This document shows positions 1 through 13,833 of a stretch of 64,000 nt of DNA, piece by piece. Position numbers and translations under genes: made by a program. Source of the stretch: Arabidopsis thaliana. Its lineage: Eukaryota; Streptophyta; Magnoliopsida; Brassicales; Brassicaceae. Each line of letters begins with the position of its first letter. Position 1 is the stretch's first letter. The notes below the pieces were generated by a model. It ran no database searches, was not told where the DNA came from, and saw only the letters and a list, made by a program, of their open reading frames with translations. The stretch is from positions 4,898,101-4,962,100 of the forward strand of contig NC_003074.8 in assembly GCF_000001735.4 (NCBI RefSeq), in the 5' to 3' direction.

Positions 1-3000
1 AGGATTATATCTGGTATAATAAACGAGATAGAGGAAAGCATCAGACAGTCAAGTTTGCTTGAAGAATTTAAGATGGCTGAGCTCCCAGCGTTGCATGACA
101 AATGTATTGAGCTGGTTCAACTCCTGGTAATTATCTTGTGGCGTTGTGTCAGCTGTTTTCTTATAAATGTAGTAGTTCCAATGGGTATTTTTAATACGTA
201 AGTTCTTCTGTACATTCCAGGTTGAGGGAAGTGCCGAGCAACTCCAGGTTGAGAAAAGCGAAGAACTGCATGGTAAACTTGTAAAGGCTCTTCAGGATAT
301 CTTTGAGCTAGTAACAAATGATATGATGGTACATGGTGACAGGTTAGTGAATTTCGAAGTTATGAAACCCCTGTTGCTTTTAGTTCTCTTTCTGTGAAGG
401 ATTGAACAGGCTAAACTTCCTTAATAATTCTTCGAATGTTTAGAATTCTGGATTTGCTCCAGTCTCGGGAGGGGTCAGGAGAAGACACAGGTATTTTTAT
501 GAGGGTTATAGAACCACAGTTGTTTGAATCCTACGGAGAATGGAGATGCATTCATTTTCCGCTGCCAGATAGTGCTTCATTGAGTGAACAGGTACCATAT
601 GAGCGTGCTGCAATGTGTTCTTAAATGATCCAACCCTGCGAAAATGCTGCACTGTGCTGATATTTCTATGTTGGTTTTGTCAGATCCAGCGTTTTCTGTT
701 ATTGTTAACTGTCAAAGATAGTGCAATGGACATACCAGAGAACTTAGATGCTCGGCGGCGCCTATCTTTCTTTGCTACTTCGCTTTTCATGGATATGCCC
801 GATGCTCCGAAAGTACGCAATATGATGTCATTCAGGTCTGCCTTCACGACTTTACCTTAAAAAGATATACAAATTATTACTTTAGTCTCTAGGAAACTAG
901 AAAAGGAGTACATGCTTGGATCATCAATTGATGACTAACACTTTGGTTGCAGTGTTTTGACACCGCATTATCAGGAGGATATTAACTATTCAACGAACGA
1001 ACTACATTCCACCAAGTCTAGTGTGTCAATCATCTTTTATATGCAGAAGATTTTTCCAGGTAAGTCACAATACGTGTTCATTTTGATTTGTGACTGTCTT
1101 CTCTGTTTGTGTTTCAAGGTTCTAATTTTTGAATTGTTAGATGAGTGGAAAAACTTTCTTGAGCGAATGGGATGTGATAATTTAGACGCCTTAAAGAAAG
1201 AGGGTAAAGAAGAAGAGCTTCGAAACTGGGCATCATTTCGTGGACAAACATTGAGTAGAACAGGTGAGACGAATAAGTGTATGTGAAAATTGTCTAATTG
1301 ACCCTTATCACACTTTGATAGCGAACTAACAAAATTTTGTTTTGTTTTCATGGTTAATACAGTTCGTGGTATGATGTATTGCCGAGAAGCTCTGAAATTG
1401 CAAGCCTTCCTTGACATGGCAGATGACGAGGGTTTGTCAGCTTGATTCTAGCCTATGATCTTTGCAATTTCTTTGGTTGATTCCAATATACTCCTGTTTC
1501 TCCTCTAGATATTCTTGAAGGATACAAGGACGTGGAACGAAGTAACAGACCTTTAGCCGCACAACTTGATGCATTGGCAGATATGAAATTCACGTATGTT
1601 GTTTCTTGCCAAATGTTTGGAGCCCAAAAATCATCTGGGGATCCTCACGCGCAGGATATACTTGACCTGATGATAAAGTAAGCTTTTAAAATTGTACATG
1701 ATCTCAGTTAGATTTAGTAGCCAAAGTTGTACATGCTTCCCTAAAGCACTGTTACATGACTGTTGCACTTAGGTATCCATCTCTCCGTGTTGCATACGTT
1801 GAGGAGAGGGAAGAAATCGTGTTGGATGTTCCAAAGAAGGTTTACTACTCTATATTGGTAAAAGCTGTTAACGGTTTCGATCAGGTATCAATAACTTTCC
1901 TACAATGCTTGATAATTTGATGTACAAGTTGAACTGTAAAATCATAGTAACAGTCGATGACCAAACTTGATTTTGATAATCTAGGAAATTTACCGTGTCA
2001 AACTTCCTGGACCACCTAACATTGGAGAGGGAAAGCCTGAGAATCAAAATCACGCCATAGTTTTCACTCGAGGTGAAGCACTTCAGACGATCGACATGAA
2101 CCAAGTAAGTTTTCTGCCTCTTGGATTTACAATATAATTAATGAACCGCCTTTGTGTCTTCTAAACTTCTGACATAAATGATAGGATCACTACCTGGAAG
2201 AGGCTTTCAAAATGAGAAATCTCCTTCAAGAATTTCTTCGAAACCGTGGAAGAAGACCTCCAACAATTCTTGGTTTAAGGGAACACATATTCACCGGAAG
2301 GTTTGTTCCACACATGCATACATGCATATAAATACCATTCTCCCCGTAACAACCAGAACATGGTATATCTCATAAACATGGAATTTACTGAGTTTCTGAT
2401 ATTGCAGTGTTTCTTCTCTAGCATGGTTCATGTCATATCAAGAAACCAGTTTTGTCACAATCGGTCAAAGGCTTCTTGCTAATCCTCTCAGGCAATAACC
2501 CTTAAGTCCTAAACCCACAAAATCACAGTTTCCACTTGCTGCGGCTACAAAAACCTAACTTTTTTTTTCACTGATTTATAGAGTCCGGTTTCACTATGGG
2601 CATCCAGATGTCTTCGACAGAATATTTCACATAACAAGGGGTGGCATCAGTAAATCATCGAGAACTATTAACTTAAGCGAGGACGTTTTCGCAGGTATGA
2701 AATCACATATTAAAGAGTTGTCTCAGCGATTTCATAAGATTTACTTGTAATTACATTCTTCTTTGTATTATGTAGGTTATAATACTACCTTACGACGTGG
2801 ATGCATAACCTACAATGAGTACCTCCAAGTTGGAAAAGGTCGTGATGTTGGCCTCAATCAAATCTCAAAGTTTGAGGCCAAGGTGGCTAACGGAAACAGT
2901 GAACAGACTATTAGCCGTGACATATACCGTTTAGGACAACGTTTTGATTTCTTCAGAATGTTGTCTTGTTATTTCACAACCATTGGATTCTACTTCAGTA

Positions 3001-4528
3001 GCTTGGTAACGTTCATAAAACTTTAGCTGAATAATTGTTTCAGTTGTAGATGAGCTCTAATTTCTTTTGACGTGTGTACAGATTTCCGTGATCGGGATTT
3101 ATATTTATCTCTATGGTCAACTCTACCTCGTACTCAGTGGGTTGCAGAAGACGCTTATTCTTGAGGCCAAGGTGAAAAACATAAAATCATTGGAAACAGC
3201 CCTTGCCTCTCAATCATTTATCCAGCTAGGTCTCTTGACCGGTCTACCAATGGTGATGGAGATTGGGTTGGAGAAAGGATTTCTTATAGCCTTTCAAGAT
3301 TTCATACTCATGCAGCTACAGCTTGCTGCATTCTTCTTCACTTTCTCTCTAGGAACTAAAACGCATTACTTTGGCAGAACAATTCTCCATGGAGGTGCCA
3401 AATACAGACCCACAGGGCGTAAAGTAGTGGTGTTCCATGCCAACTTCAGTGAAAATTACAGATTATATTCTCGAAGCCATTTCATCAAAGGTTTTGAGCT
3501 CATGATTCTTCTGGTCGTCTACGAGTTGTTCAAGCATACATCTCAAAGCAACATGGCTTACTCATTCATCACTTTCTCAGTGTGGTTCATGTCTTTTACT
3601 TGGTTATGCGCCCCGTTTCTCTTCAACCCTTCAGGCTTTACCTGGGAAATAATAGTCGGTGACTGGAGAGACTGGAACAGGTGGATCAAAGAGCAAGGTG
3701 GAATAGGGATTCAGCAAGACAAGAGCTGGCAATCTTGGTGGAACGACGAGCAAGCCCATCTACGTGGCTCTGGTGTTGGAGCTCGCTGTTTGGAGATAAT
3801 TTTGTCCCTCAGGTTCTTTGTGTATCAGTATGGTTTGGTATATCACCTTGACATTACCCAAAGCAACACAAATATCATAGTCTACGCGCTTTCTTGGGTC
3901 GTGATTCTCGCCACATTCTTCACAGTCAAGGTAAAATCTCTCTTTCTCTTGCTGTGAATAATAAGAAGATGCATAAAAACAGAACCAAACTCAAGCTAAA
4001 CAATATTTTCTGTTTTCTCTCGCAGGCAGTAGACCTAGGAAGACAACTCTTCAGCACAAGAAAGCATCTCGTGTTTCGGTTCTTCAAAGTCTTCGTCTTC
4101 GTGAGCATACTTACAATCATAATCACTCTAGCAAACATCTGTCACCTCTCTGTCAAGGACCTTCTAGTCTCTTGCTTAGCTTTCTTGCCCACTGGTTGGG
4201 GTCTGATTCTGGTACCACAAATGAATCTACCTCTCACTGTTTCTAAAAAGAATATCACATTTACTTTCTTATGACATCCCTTAAATCGTTGTTGCAGATT
4301 GCACAAGCGGTTAGGCCAAAGATAGAAGGAACGAGCTTATGGGAGTTCACACAGGTTCTTGCTCGAGCTTATGATTATGGAATGGGCGTTGTTCTGTTTG
4401 CACCAATGGCTATCTTAGCATGGCTTCCTATTATTTCTGCGTTTCAGACTCGTTTTCTATTCAACGAAGCTTTTAACAGAAGACTTCAAATTCAACCTAT
4501 TCTTGCAGGGAAGAAGAAGAATCGATGA
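1..4528 (+). CDS. GSL04: callose synthase (1,3-beta-glucan synthase, GT48), 3' half
   Basis: This is the C-terminal half (about 1,018 residues) of a plant callose synthase; family members are about 1,900 residues, so the N-terminal half lies left of the window. It is a plasma-membrane enzyme that makes 1,3-beta-glucan from UDP-glucose. Seventeen exons are readable: 1-126, 221-342, 444-591, 684-835, 953-1059, 1141-1263, 1363-1431, 1509-1677, 1773-1884, 1985-2104, 2185-2300, 2408-2491, 2582-2694, 2776-3005, 3082-3930, 4026-4211 and 4298-4528. Family landmarks include NLDARRRLSFF, YVEEREEI, NQNHAIVFTRGEALQTIDMNQ split by the next exon, FHYGHPDVFDR and GRDVGLNQISKFEAKVANG. The long exon 3082-3930 starts the C-terminal membrane region, which runs to the end. 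The intron after 2491 appears to begin with GC. The name rests on resemblance and gene order. Confidence 0.93.
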
Positions 4529-4911
4529 ACATATTCCTCTTTTCTTTCTTCCACTCTTCTGCTTTTGTACATGTTGTAACTATTTCACTTATTATTTGCT
4601 CTGTACAAAAATCCGGTTCATACCAAATATATCACTGTTGTTCAACATAGTGAATTAGGAGTCTTGTACATTAAAACCGCTCCGAACCAAAGTGGAATCC
4701 TAATTGCTGCTACAACTTGGAAGCGAATCAAAATGTTCGGTACATTTGTCTTGTAAACCGGAACTAAACCACAATTTAATCAAACAAACTTTCTGAACCG
4801 AAATATCTGAATACTTTAACCACTTGGTTTAATTTCTTCTTGGACCGTTTTGGTTTCAAAATCATATTTATACAGTTACTAGTTCAAGAGTTTGTGTAGC
4901 AAAAACAAACA
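4529..4911. other. spacer between GSL04 and the PPR gene
   Basis: This 383-bp AT-rich stretch holds the GSL04 3' UTR and the promoter of the next gene, which lies on the same strand. A likely TATA element (catatttatacag) lies near 4862-4874, about 45 bp before the next ATG. I see no RNA gene or repeat. Confidence 0.5.
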
Positions 4912-6129
4912 ATGATTCTTCGGAGGCTTGTTCTGTCTGCAACATCGAATTCAAATCCCAGAAGAAGCCAATCACTTTCATCTTCTGGTGTTCGTATTCT
5001 CTCATCATCATCTTCAGATAGATATACGTCGTCCTCGCAACGATATTCCGGTGACGATAGACTCGCCAGGCTAAGGCACAAGGACTGGTTAGCCCCAAAC
5101 GAAGTTTTGAAAATCTTCGACAATGTCAAAGATCCGAGCTTCCTGCTGCCAGCTTACCAGCATTACTCTAAACGGAAAGACTATCAACCAACGGAATCTC
5201 TCTACGCCCTTATGATCAACAAGTTTGGCCAAGCTAAAATGTACGATGAAATCGAAGAAGTAATGAGAACTATAAAGCTTGAGAAAAGATGTCGTTTCTC
5301 AGAGGAGTTTTTCTACAATTTGATGAGGATTTACGGGAACTTAGCCGGAAGAATCAACCGAGCGATCGAGATATTGTTCGGTATGCCGGATTTTGGATGC
5401 TGGCCAAGTTCTAAGAGTTTCAATTTCATACTGAATTTACTTGTTTCCGCGAAGTTGTTCGATGAGATTCATAAGATCTTTGTGAGTGCTCCTAAGCTAG
5501 GTGTTGAGATCGATGCTTGTTGCTTGAATATACTCATCAAAGGACTCTGTGAGAGTGGGAATTTAGAAGCTGCACTCCAACTGCTCGACGAATTTCCTCA
5601 ACAAAAATCACGGCCTAATGTGATGACGTTTTCTCCTTTGATTCGTGGTTTCTGTAATAAGGGAAAGTTCGAAGAAGCTTTTAAATTGTTGGAGAGGATG
5701 GAGAAGGAACGAATCGAACCAGATACTATCACGTTTAACATTTTGATTTCAGGGCTTAGGAAGAAAGGTAGAGTTGAAGAAGGGATTGATCTTTTAGAGA
5801 GAATGAAGGTAAAGGGGTGTGAACCAAATCCTGGGACTTATCAGGAGGTGTTGTATGGTCTCTTGGATAAAAAGAGGAACTTGGAAGCTAAAGAGATGAT
5901 GAGTCAGATGATTTCATGGGGTATGAGACCCAGTTTTCTGTCTTACAAGAAGATGGTTTTGGGGCTTTGTGAAACGAAGTCGGTTGTGGAAATGGACTGG
6001 GTTTTGAGGCAAATGGTGAATCATGGTTTTGTTCCAAAGACATTGATGTGGTGGAAAGTTGTTCAGTGTGTTGTTTCAAAGAACAATGATGACTCTCAAG
6101 CAAATTTGGATCGTATTACTGCTTGCTAG
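4912..6129 (+). CDS. P-type pentatricopeptide repeat (PPR) protein, intronless
   Basis: A single uninterrupted 405-residue frame encodes a P-class PPR protein. The first 50 or so residues are rich in Ser and Arg with few acidic residues, like an organellar (probably mitochondrial) targeting peptide. Tandem 35-residue PPR motifs follow from about residue 90. The clearest are CLNILIKGLCESGNLEAALQ, TFSPLIRGFCNKGKFEEAFK and TFNILISGLRKKGRVEEGID. No E, DYW or SMR domain is seen, so it is a short P-type protein. By family it should bind an organellar RNA in a sequence-specific way, in RNA processing, stability or translation; its target cannot be read here. The start is the first ATG of the frame, just after a likely TATA element. 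Lack of introns is normal for PPR genes. Confidence 0.93.
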   Translation: MILRRLVLSATSNSNPRRSQSLSSSGVRILSSSSSDRYTSSSQRYSGDDRLARLRHKDWLAPNEVLKIFDNVKDPSFLLPAYQHYSKRKDYQPTESLYALMINKFGQAKMYDEIEEVMRTIKLEKRCRFSEEFFYNLMRIYGNLAGRINRAIEILFGMPDFGCWPSSKSFNFILNLLVSAKLFDEIHKIFVSAPKLGVEIDACCLNILIKGLCESGNLEAALQLLDEFPQQKSRPNVMTFSPLIRGFCNKGKFEEAFKLLERMEKERIEPDTITFNILISGLRKKGRVEEGIDLLERMKVKGCEPNPGTYQEVLYGLLDKKRNLEAKEMMSQMISWGMRPSFLSYKKMVLGLCETKSVVEMDWVLRQMVNHGFVPKTLMWWKVVQCVVSKNNDDSQANLDRITAC

Positions 6130-6347
6130 GAAACTCCTGGTTAAGGTTTTTATACATTCTGCTGTATTGTTTAAAAGATAGAACATGCTGAGCACTGAAG
6201 CTGTCTGATCTTCAAGTAGAAGAAAACAGAAGAAGCAAACAGATTCTCGAAAGTAAGACGAAGACTCAAAACTAAAAAGCTGTACAAGAGTCCTTTGGAG
6301 TACATCTACAACTAACAAAATCAAATTTTTCATCCTCAAGCTTCTGA

Positions 6348-9300
6348 TTATTTACCTATGATTCCTTTTCGATTCTTGGGGGTGGTGACTTTCTCGGCTC
6401 CAGCAAAAGAGTTCCTGGCATCACTATATGTAGTTTCCAAGTTTGCTAAATTTTTCTTTGTTTCCTTGTTTTTCGAATCGTCTTTGGAGTTCGCGGATGT
6501 ATTTACATTATCATCTTCACCTGCCTTGACAGTCTTTCCTTCAAGTTTTGCTCTTCTTAGTGTCCCCAGGTCCTGCACATTGCTAAATGCAGATTTGTCA
6601 TCAGAAGTTTCACTTAGACATTCAGAGTCTTGCTCTGACACAGTTGAACACTCGTCATCTCTTGATTTCCTTGATCCTTTATGCGAAAAAGCATGCTTAA
6701 GGTGTCTTGCAGACTTTTCAGCATGTTTTAGAATGCTTTTTGCAACATCCTTCATGTGTCTCTTGTGCTGACTGTCTTCAGAATCAAAGCTCTCACCTTT
6801 TGGACTTCTTCCTGTGAGAGGCCCCGATAGCCTGTCTTCAACGATGAACTTAACTCCAACATCCTTTTGATTTAACGCCTTCAAATTAATCCGAGGAGAC
6901 CTGATATCCTCTTCAATGCTCCCTGTATGATGACATTCTTCCTTTTTTCCATTCTTATGGAACACTAAACCGATTTTCTTCAGCCCCCAACCAACAGACT
7001 TCATCTCGCTCTTCCCTTCCTGATTTTTATCAGTGCTGCTGCTTTCATTGTTGGGCGACGTAGATGCAGTGGAACGGACACTGCCAGCGCACTGTATTTT
7101 GTTATCAAGGCATCGACTCTTGCCTTTTCTTGGTTCCCAAATCTGTGAGACTTCAGTTCCTGGTTGATGTACCCAAATCCCAGTCTCTTCTTGTCCTTCG
7201 ATGTTTATTGGTTCCATATTATCAGGAACCCTTGGAGACTTGTCAGATACCACTGATGAGAAGGAACCTTTATTTGTAACGTCGGAAGCAAAAGAAGCCC
7301 ACATGTCTTCCTTACATATTGTCACTCCTTCAAACGGATCATCGTTCAACTGTAAAAGAATGCATATTGCATAAGAGTTGATCATGAAACTCTTACGTTA
7401 AAGAAAACTAAACAGAAGAAACTCAATCTACCTTTGCCTCGTCCTCAAGTACGGTTATAGCAAGGTGCAATCTCCCCATTTTAATGTTCTGAAGAGGCAA
7501 CCACATATCATTTCTTTGGCCGCCTCGAAACTCTGCAATGTTCACTGAACAGTCGCCAAGACTGTCATCGCTAAATCGGTCTTTGTCTTGAACTTCAATG
7601 TTAAGAATATTTGCGGAGTCCCATGTGCAGATTGGTATCTTGAACTCTTCTTGCCATTTGGGAGCCAAGGTTTTCCATAGTATCTTGGTTTTGAATCTGT
7701 AAGCGCCAAGCTGCCCTTTCACGTAAGGATCAGCTAAACCTGAAGCATCCAAAACCAAGAAGTTCATAAAACGTAGTTCAAACTACTAAAGCGGAGGAAA
7801 ATAACTCCCTGTGATTTCCAGACTAACCGTTTAGATCTGATGGTTTAACATCACATGCTTCAACGACTTCAACAAGAGCGTGTGCTACTGGTTCTTTCTC
7901 ATCAACAAAGAACCAATTATCTGGAACAAACACAGACAAAGAAGGTACTCATATGGACTGATTGGATGAAGGTTTAAGAAGTTTGAGGAACCAATAAAAA
8001 GAAGTACAAGATAGAAGTCATGGATTGTGAGCATCTCCTGCAATAGTTACCTCCTGACTCTGGGCTAACAAATTTCTCCATATCAACTACCAGCATATTT
8101 GGCTGCAAAATTAGACACAAGCTTCATGTAGCTAGAGTAATTGTAATGCAGTGTTTGCTTAACTACAGAGGGGATTAATCCAGAGCATCCGAAGAGAAAG
8201 GCGACAAACAACAAGAATCTTACCTCAACAAGAGTCTGCTCAAATGCAACAGACAAAAGTTTGTCCTGATTGAGAAAGAAAGATATTGGTTGGAGTGTTA
8301 GAAGAGGAAAAACTCAAAAAATCCAGAGAAAGCTCATCAGGCGTCAGTACTTACTAGCCATCCTGCAATCCCTGGAAGCACAGCAACATCAAGTCCATGA
8401 GTGGTAATTGGTTTAACAGTCATTTGGAAATAAGGTGGCTCTGCAAAACACACTCGTAAACGCCCGAGAAAAGGCCATCGACGAAGGAACTTCACTCCAA
8501 TCAACACCTTCAATAGTTAAAGATACCGATATGAAGTAAGATACTTCATTGAAGGAAGCGTGTAAGTGAAGCTGCAGAAAAGAAAATGCACTACCTTTCC
8601 TTCAACATGCATTCCTGTCAAATGCAACTTTGTCCACATTCCAAACCCAAGTCTTTTTCTTAACTTCACAGCGAGTATTGCGCTCATATCATCTGCTGTG
8701 AGGAAATTCATTCCAAGTTCCAGTACCTGTACACACTCCAATATAAGTTATACTTTCTCTATAGAACTTAGAGCTTATAGAACTGAAATTGTGCAACTAT
8801 ACCAAGTGATCATCACCCGTAGATTGCCGTAGAACCCTAATATCTGTCAACAAAGGAGGGTTTCTTCCCAAATAAAGGTGTTGTATCACAACTTTTTTCT
8901 GCACAAATTATCATTCCATCAATACTAAGTCGGTTTTTCGACTGTAAACTGAGCTACAGTTAGTGGCCTAGCTAGTACTACTACAAAGGGCTAACTAGAC
9001 ACAAAACGAAACTGGAAAGACTCAAAATTTGAAAGAGTTACCGCAGTCCAAGGTCTATACTTGTCCAAGAACCAAGGTATGATCGGACGAAGAATCTTCT
9101 GAGAAGCAATCTGTTCCATACAAATAGGCCATATCCTCTCCACGGCATGATTCAACCACCGCACCGATTCAGAATCAGATAGAACCTACAAAGTTGTATT
9201 TAAAAAATAAAAATAAAAAAAGATTACCATTTCATGCAAACAAAGGTAAAGTCAGTATCTTCCAATACAAGATTGAGAAGAACCCTAGAACTTGAACAAA

Positions 9301-9641
9301 TGTATACACAAAGCAACTTAAAGTCTTAAACAACAAAGTAGAAAATTACACGTCTCTGGTTAGCTTGCTTCCTCTCTTCAAACTGCAATTTCTTCCTCAA
9401 TCTCATCACATAGCGTTCATGAACCTAAAAGAAACCCACCAAAACAATATTTTTCACCAAATCCAATAAAAATTGAAGCTTTAACATCTAAAAGAAACAT
9501 TTCTCCAGAGAAGGAACAACACACCAGGTAAAGATAAACGAGAGAGAGGACATAGAAAACCGCGTGTGATCGATTCAAGTAAGATAGAACCCAAAGTAAC
9601 AGTAACACAATCACCACATGATGGATTACCGAACACTCCAT
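6348..9641 (-). CDS. NTMC2T6.2: membrane-anchored SMP/C2 domain protein (N-terminal-TM-C2 type 6)
   Basis: This eleven-exon minus-strand gene encodes about 737 residues. Exons in transcript order: 9525-9641, 9350-9424, 9042-9185, 8803-8898, 8595-8726, 8355-8507, 8224-8265, 8051-8102, 7828-7920, 7432-7739 and 6348-7349. Exon 1 gives an N-terminal hydrophobic anchor (VIVLLLLWVLSYL). An SMP/synaptotagmin-like region follows (SESVRWLNHAVERIWPICME is its start; later GMWTKLHLTG and GLDVAVLPGIAGWL). One C2 domain follows (ALVEVVEACDVKPSDLNG, then GLADPYVKGQLGAYRFKT). The C-terminal third is low-complexity and charged, with many Ser, Lys and Glu residues. Proteins of this layout tether membranes and move lipids at contact sites; that role is inferred from the family. 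The start ATG at 9641 is chosen because the anchor begins there and every exon junction keeps frame. Confidence 0.9.
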
Positions 9642-10017
9642 TATTATTATACTTCCTTTGGTTACAAAACCCAGAAGTGAACAACAAACTAGTCCAAAGA
9701 TTCTTGCTTTTTTTTCTTAAATCCAAAGGATCAAACAACAATCTCATGAAACAAAACCATCCGAAACGAGTCGCACTTCATGTGTGTTGGTTAGGAAAGG
9801 ACAAAGAAACAAGTAATAAGATGATTTCAGTTTTTGTTTGTTCTCGTGGATTTTGATTAGTTAGTTCAGAGAAAAAGACACAGAGACAGAACCAAAGAAA
9901 AAAAAAACATTTCGATCTAAATTTACTCTGTTTTCTTCCGCGAAGCCAAAGAAAAACGCTGTCGTTTTTTGAAAAGCGAAACGCGTCAACCGCCTGAAAG
10001 AGTGCAAACGTGTCAGA

Positions 10018-10023
10018 CACGTG
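10018..10023. promoter_or_regulatory. G-box (CACGTG)
   Basis: The sequence ACACGTGT is a G-box core about 380 bp upstream of the NTMC2T6.2 start codon on the minus strand. G-boxes bind plant bZIP and bHLH factors (ABA and light responses). Function here is inferred from the motif alone. Confidence 0.4.
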
Positions 10024-10791
10024 TGAGGAGACAAGGATAAAGGTCCCACTCCAATGTCATTGTTCAATTAATCGTGAATTAGACGATCCTATCCGTTCAT
10101 TTTTAAAAGCATTGATCTGATGGACGGCTTACAATTTGACTTGTTTCATATAATCTCATCTCCATAGAATATCTACTTTTATTAGATAACAATAGCTATC
10201 TATTCTACATTTTATATTAAAAATAATGAAATAATTCCACTAAATGGTCAACAAATAATTTAATATTAAATGTTATTCTAATCTATTGTTATGTAGAAGA
10301 ACAAGTGGGATATTTTTCTATATTCATCTCTCTCTTTATCTCTTTTATTATATAATCAAATATTTTTTTGAACTTGCATAATCAAATATTATGCATCTCT
10401 TATTTGAACCCAAAATAAAAATGAAAATATGCAAATTAGAGGTGCATGTCACTTGTTTTAATAGAGAAGAAAATTGTCTTTTTTAAAAGTGAAAAATTGA
10501 ACTAAAAAGAGTATAATTTATAAGGTGAATAATAGTGGAAGGTGCAGTGTCAATTGAGAAAGCCATTGCGACTGTGACATAAACATTAAAGCCAATATGA
10601 TTAAACGATATATAGTTAGAGAATATAGATACAAGAAAGAAATTGAACAAAAAATTTCATTTCCGTCGGTGTTTGTTTTTATATTTAGGAAAAAAAAAGA
10701 GAAGCGAATGTTTCCCCTGGGATTACGCAAATATCAAAGATTATTATAGGAAAATCTGGTTGAGGAAAGCTGACTAACCACCACATAAAAA

Positions 10792-10801
10792 GCCACGTGG
10801 C
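10792..10801. promoter_or_regulatory. palindromic G-box/ABRE-like site GCCACGTGGC
   Basis: A perfect 10-bp palindrome containing the ABRE/G-box core CACGTG lies about 135 bp upstream of the L18ae-like start codon. GCCACGTGGC is a strong bZIP/PIF-type binding sequence. It is the best single cis-element seen in this promoter. Confidence 0.5.
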
Positions 10802-10936
10802 ACATGCACTTCCCCTAGAAATACGAAACTTTAATAAGAAGCATCCAGCAAAACCGAAATCTTGGTTCACCACCGTCTCCAGATCAAAGAAAACAGAGAA
10901 ACATCTGTTTTTTTGTTTAGTTTGATCTGTTGAGAG

Positions 10937-12126
10937 ATGACGAGCGGTGGCGACGATAAAAACAGATCTGTGGTGACAGATCATCAACATCAACAACAGC
11001 CTCCTCCTCCGTTTCAAGGCGTCTCTAACTATCCACCGCAGCAGCAGCCTCCCGCCACCGGTTATCCTCAGCCTGCTCAGCCCTACGCCCAAGGTTTCTT
11101 TCTTTCCTCATCTCTCATTATATGGACAACATCATCAAAGCTGTCGTTTTGTTTTGTTTTGTGTTTTGTTTGGTATAGAAGCTTCATTTTATTCTTGATC
11201 CATTATATCGAAGATCCTTTTTGATCAACTTTTTACCTCATCTAAGATGCTAAGATTCGCATTGGATTAAAATTTGATTATTTGAAAATTCGAGTGATCC
11301 AGTAATTAGAGAGAAATTGTATATTGCCTCTTCTATGATATAAATCAAGATGCTAGATTCACTTGAGAATAATGACATGAAGAAATGAATCTTTTTTATA
11401 AAAAAAAAAATCAGGTTTTTGAAATAGATAATGCAAATAGAAGGTTCTCTTTTGGCGTTTACGTCTTACAATTTGACAAATGATTTTTTTGCTTAGTATT
11501 TTGAACATTGTGGATTCATTTGGAAACAAACATCAGAATCTCTTATCTCATCTGCCAAAATTTCTAGCTAAACTGTAGTTTCTCAAAAGGATTGTATCAT
11601 TATTGCAACGTACACACACCACTTGGCTGTTCTAAAGCTCGTTTTGGTTATCTCTAGTTTTCATCAACTATAGTCTTTGGTCGCAGGTTATGTTGTTAAT
11701 GGAGTAAGACCAACAGAACACGGTCGTTGTTGCGGTATCGGCATTGGCTGGGTATTGTAAGTGATCTTTATCATTTATTTTTACCTAACTTCTCTTCTCA
11801 TTACATTCTTGATAATTTTTGAGAGTTTTTTTTGGTTTGATGTGTCTTGAAGATTCATCCTTGGTTTCTTCTTCGCTTTGCCCTGGTACATCGGTTTCTT
11901 CCTTCTATTATTCTCTAGGAACCCGCGTGAGAGACCAGGATATATAGCTTGCGCAGTTGGGGTAAGTCCACTACTCTATATATCTCTCTCACTCAACAAG
12001 AACCATTTCTCTTTTCTTTATCACAAATATAAATCAATTCTGACTAACCCTTCCTTTTCGCAGGCTGTTTTTGCTACCATTATCGTCATCTTTGGAACCG
12101 TAAGAGGATCAGGGGTGTGGTCATGA
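10937..12126 (+). CDS. small two-helix membrane protein ('ribosomal L18ae-like' family in name only)
   Basis: Four exons (10937-11093, 11687-11756, 11853-11961, 12064-12126) encode 132 residues. The N-terminal part is Gln/Pro-rich (HQHQQQPPPPFQ, then YPPQQQPPATGYPQPAQPYAQ). A short motif with paired cysteines follows (TEHGRCCGIGIGWVLFILGF). Two hydrophobic helices come next, separated by a polar loop with NPRERPGY. Homologues are usually labelled '60S ribosomal protein L18a-like', but no ribosomal L18a sequence is present; the true L18a gene is the next gene downstream. I infer a small membrane protein of unknown function. All splice phases are consistent. Confidence 0.88.
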
Positions 12127-12515
12127 AGGTGAAGATGTCAACAATCTGAATCCGTTGAGATTTTGTTTCAGAAGAAGATCGATCCATAATGTTTGTTTAC
12201 ATAATGTGTATTGTCTCTAGATTACAAAACAGTACTGTATATGTTTCTTTGAAAAGTTCTTCTTCTGAAAACATACTAGTGTTTGCATTTTCAAAGAATT
12301 TTTTTTATATAAAAAATTTGCATTTGTTTAGATGATACGAATTCAAATGAATCTGATTATAAGCTCATTTAGTAAATGTGTTTGACCTGAACCACTGACT
12401 CATAAAAACACTTGAGCTCATTTGACCGGCGACAGTAAAAAAGTAAATTTAATTTACCCGATTTACCCGCTGCAAATATTTTTGTAACGCCAATGTAATG
12501 AGAAGAATAATTAAA

Positions 12516-12563
12516 GGCCCAAGTAGGAAAAAGAAAAGCCCACAGAGACGGCCCCTAGGGTTT
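12516..12563 (+). promoter_or_regulatory. ribosomal-protein promoter module: site II-like GCCCA elements and telo-box
   Basis: Upstream of RPL18AC the sequence has AGGCCCA at 12515-12521, GCCCA at 12538-12542 and TAGGGTTT (the telo-box AAACCCTA on the other strand) at 12556-12563. Site II/TCP elements next to a telo-box are typical of plant ribosomal-protein and other growth-related promoters. The module is 110-160 bp before the ATG. Confidence 0.65.
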
Positions 12564-12672
12564 GTCCTTTAGAGAAACCTCTTTTATAGTTTTCTCATGA
12601 GCGCCACCGTTTAGCTCTTTTCTCTCTGTTTTGCTCTTGGCTGATTCGTTGGAGCTTGATCTCTCCGTGGAA

Positions 12673-13833
<1,161 letters not shown>

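Larger units (their letters stand above)
9642..10936. other. divergent intergenic region between NTMC2T6.2 and the L18ae-like gene
   Basis: This 1.3 kb AT-rich spacer separates two divergently transcribed genes, so it should hold both promoters and both 5' UTRs. Two G-box cores are visible and listed separately. The short frames here have no recognisable domains and look like chance frames. Confidence 0.5.
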
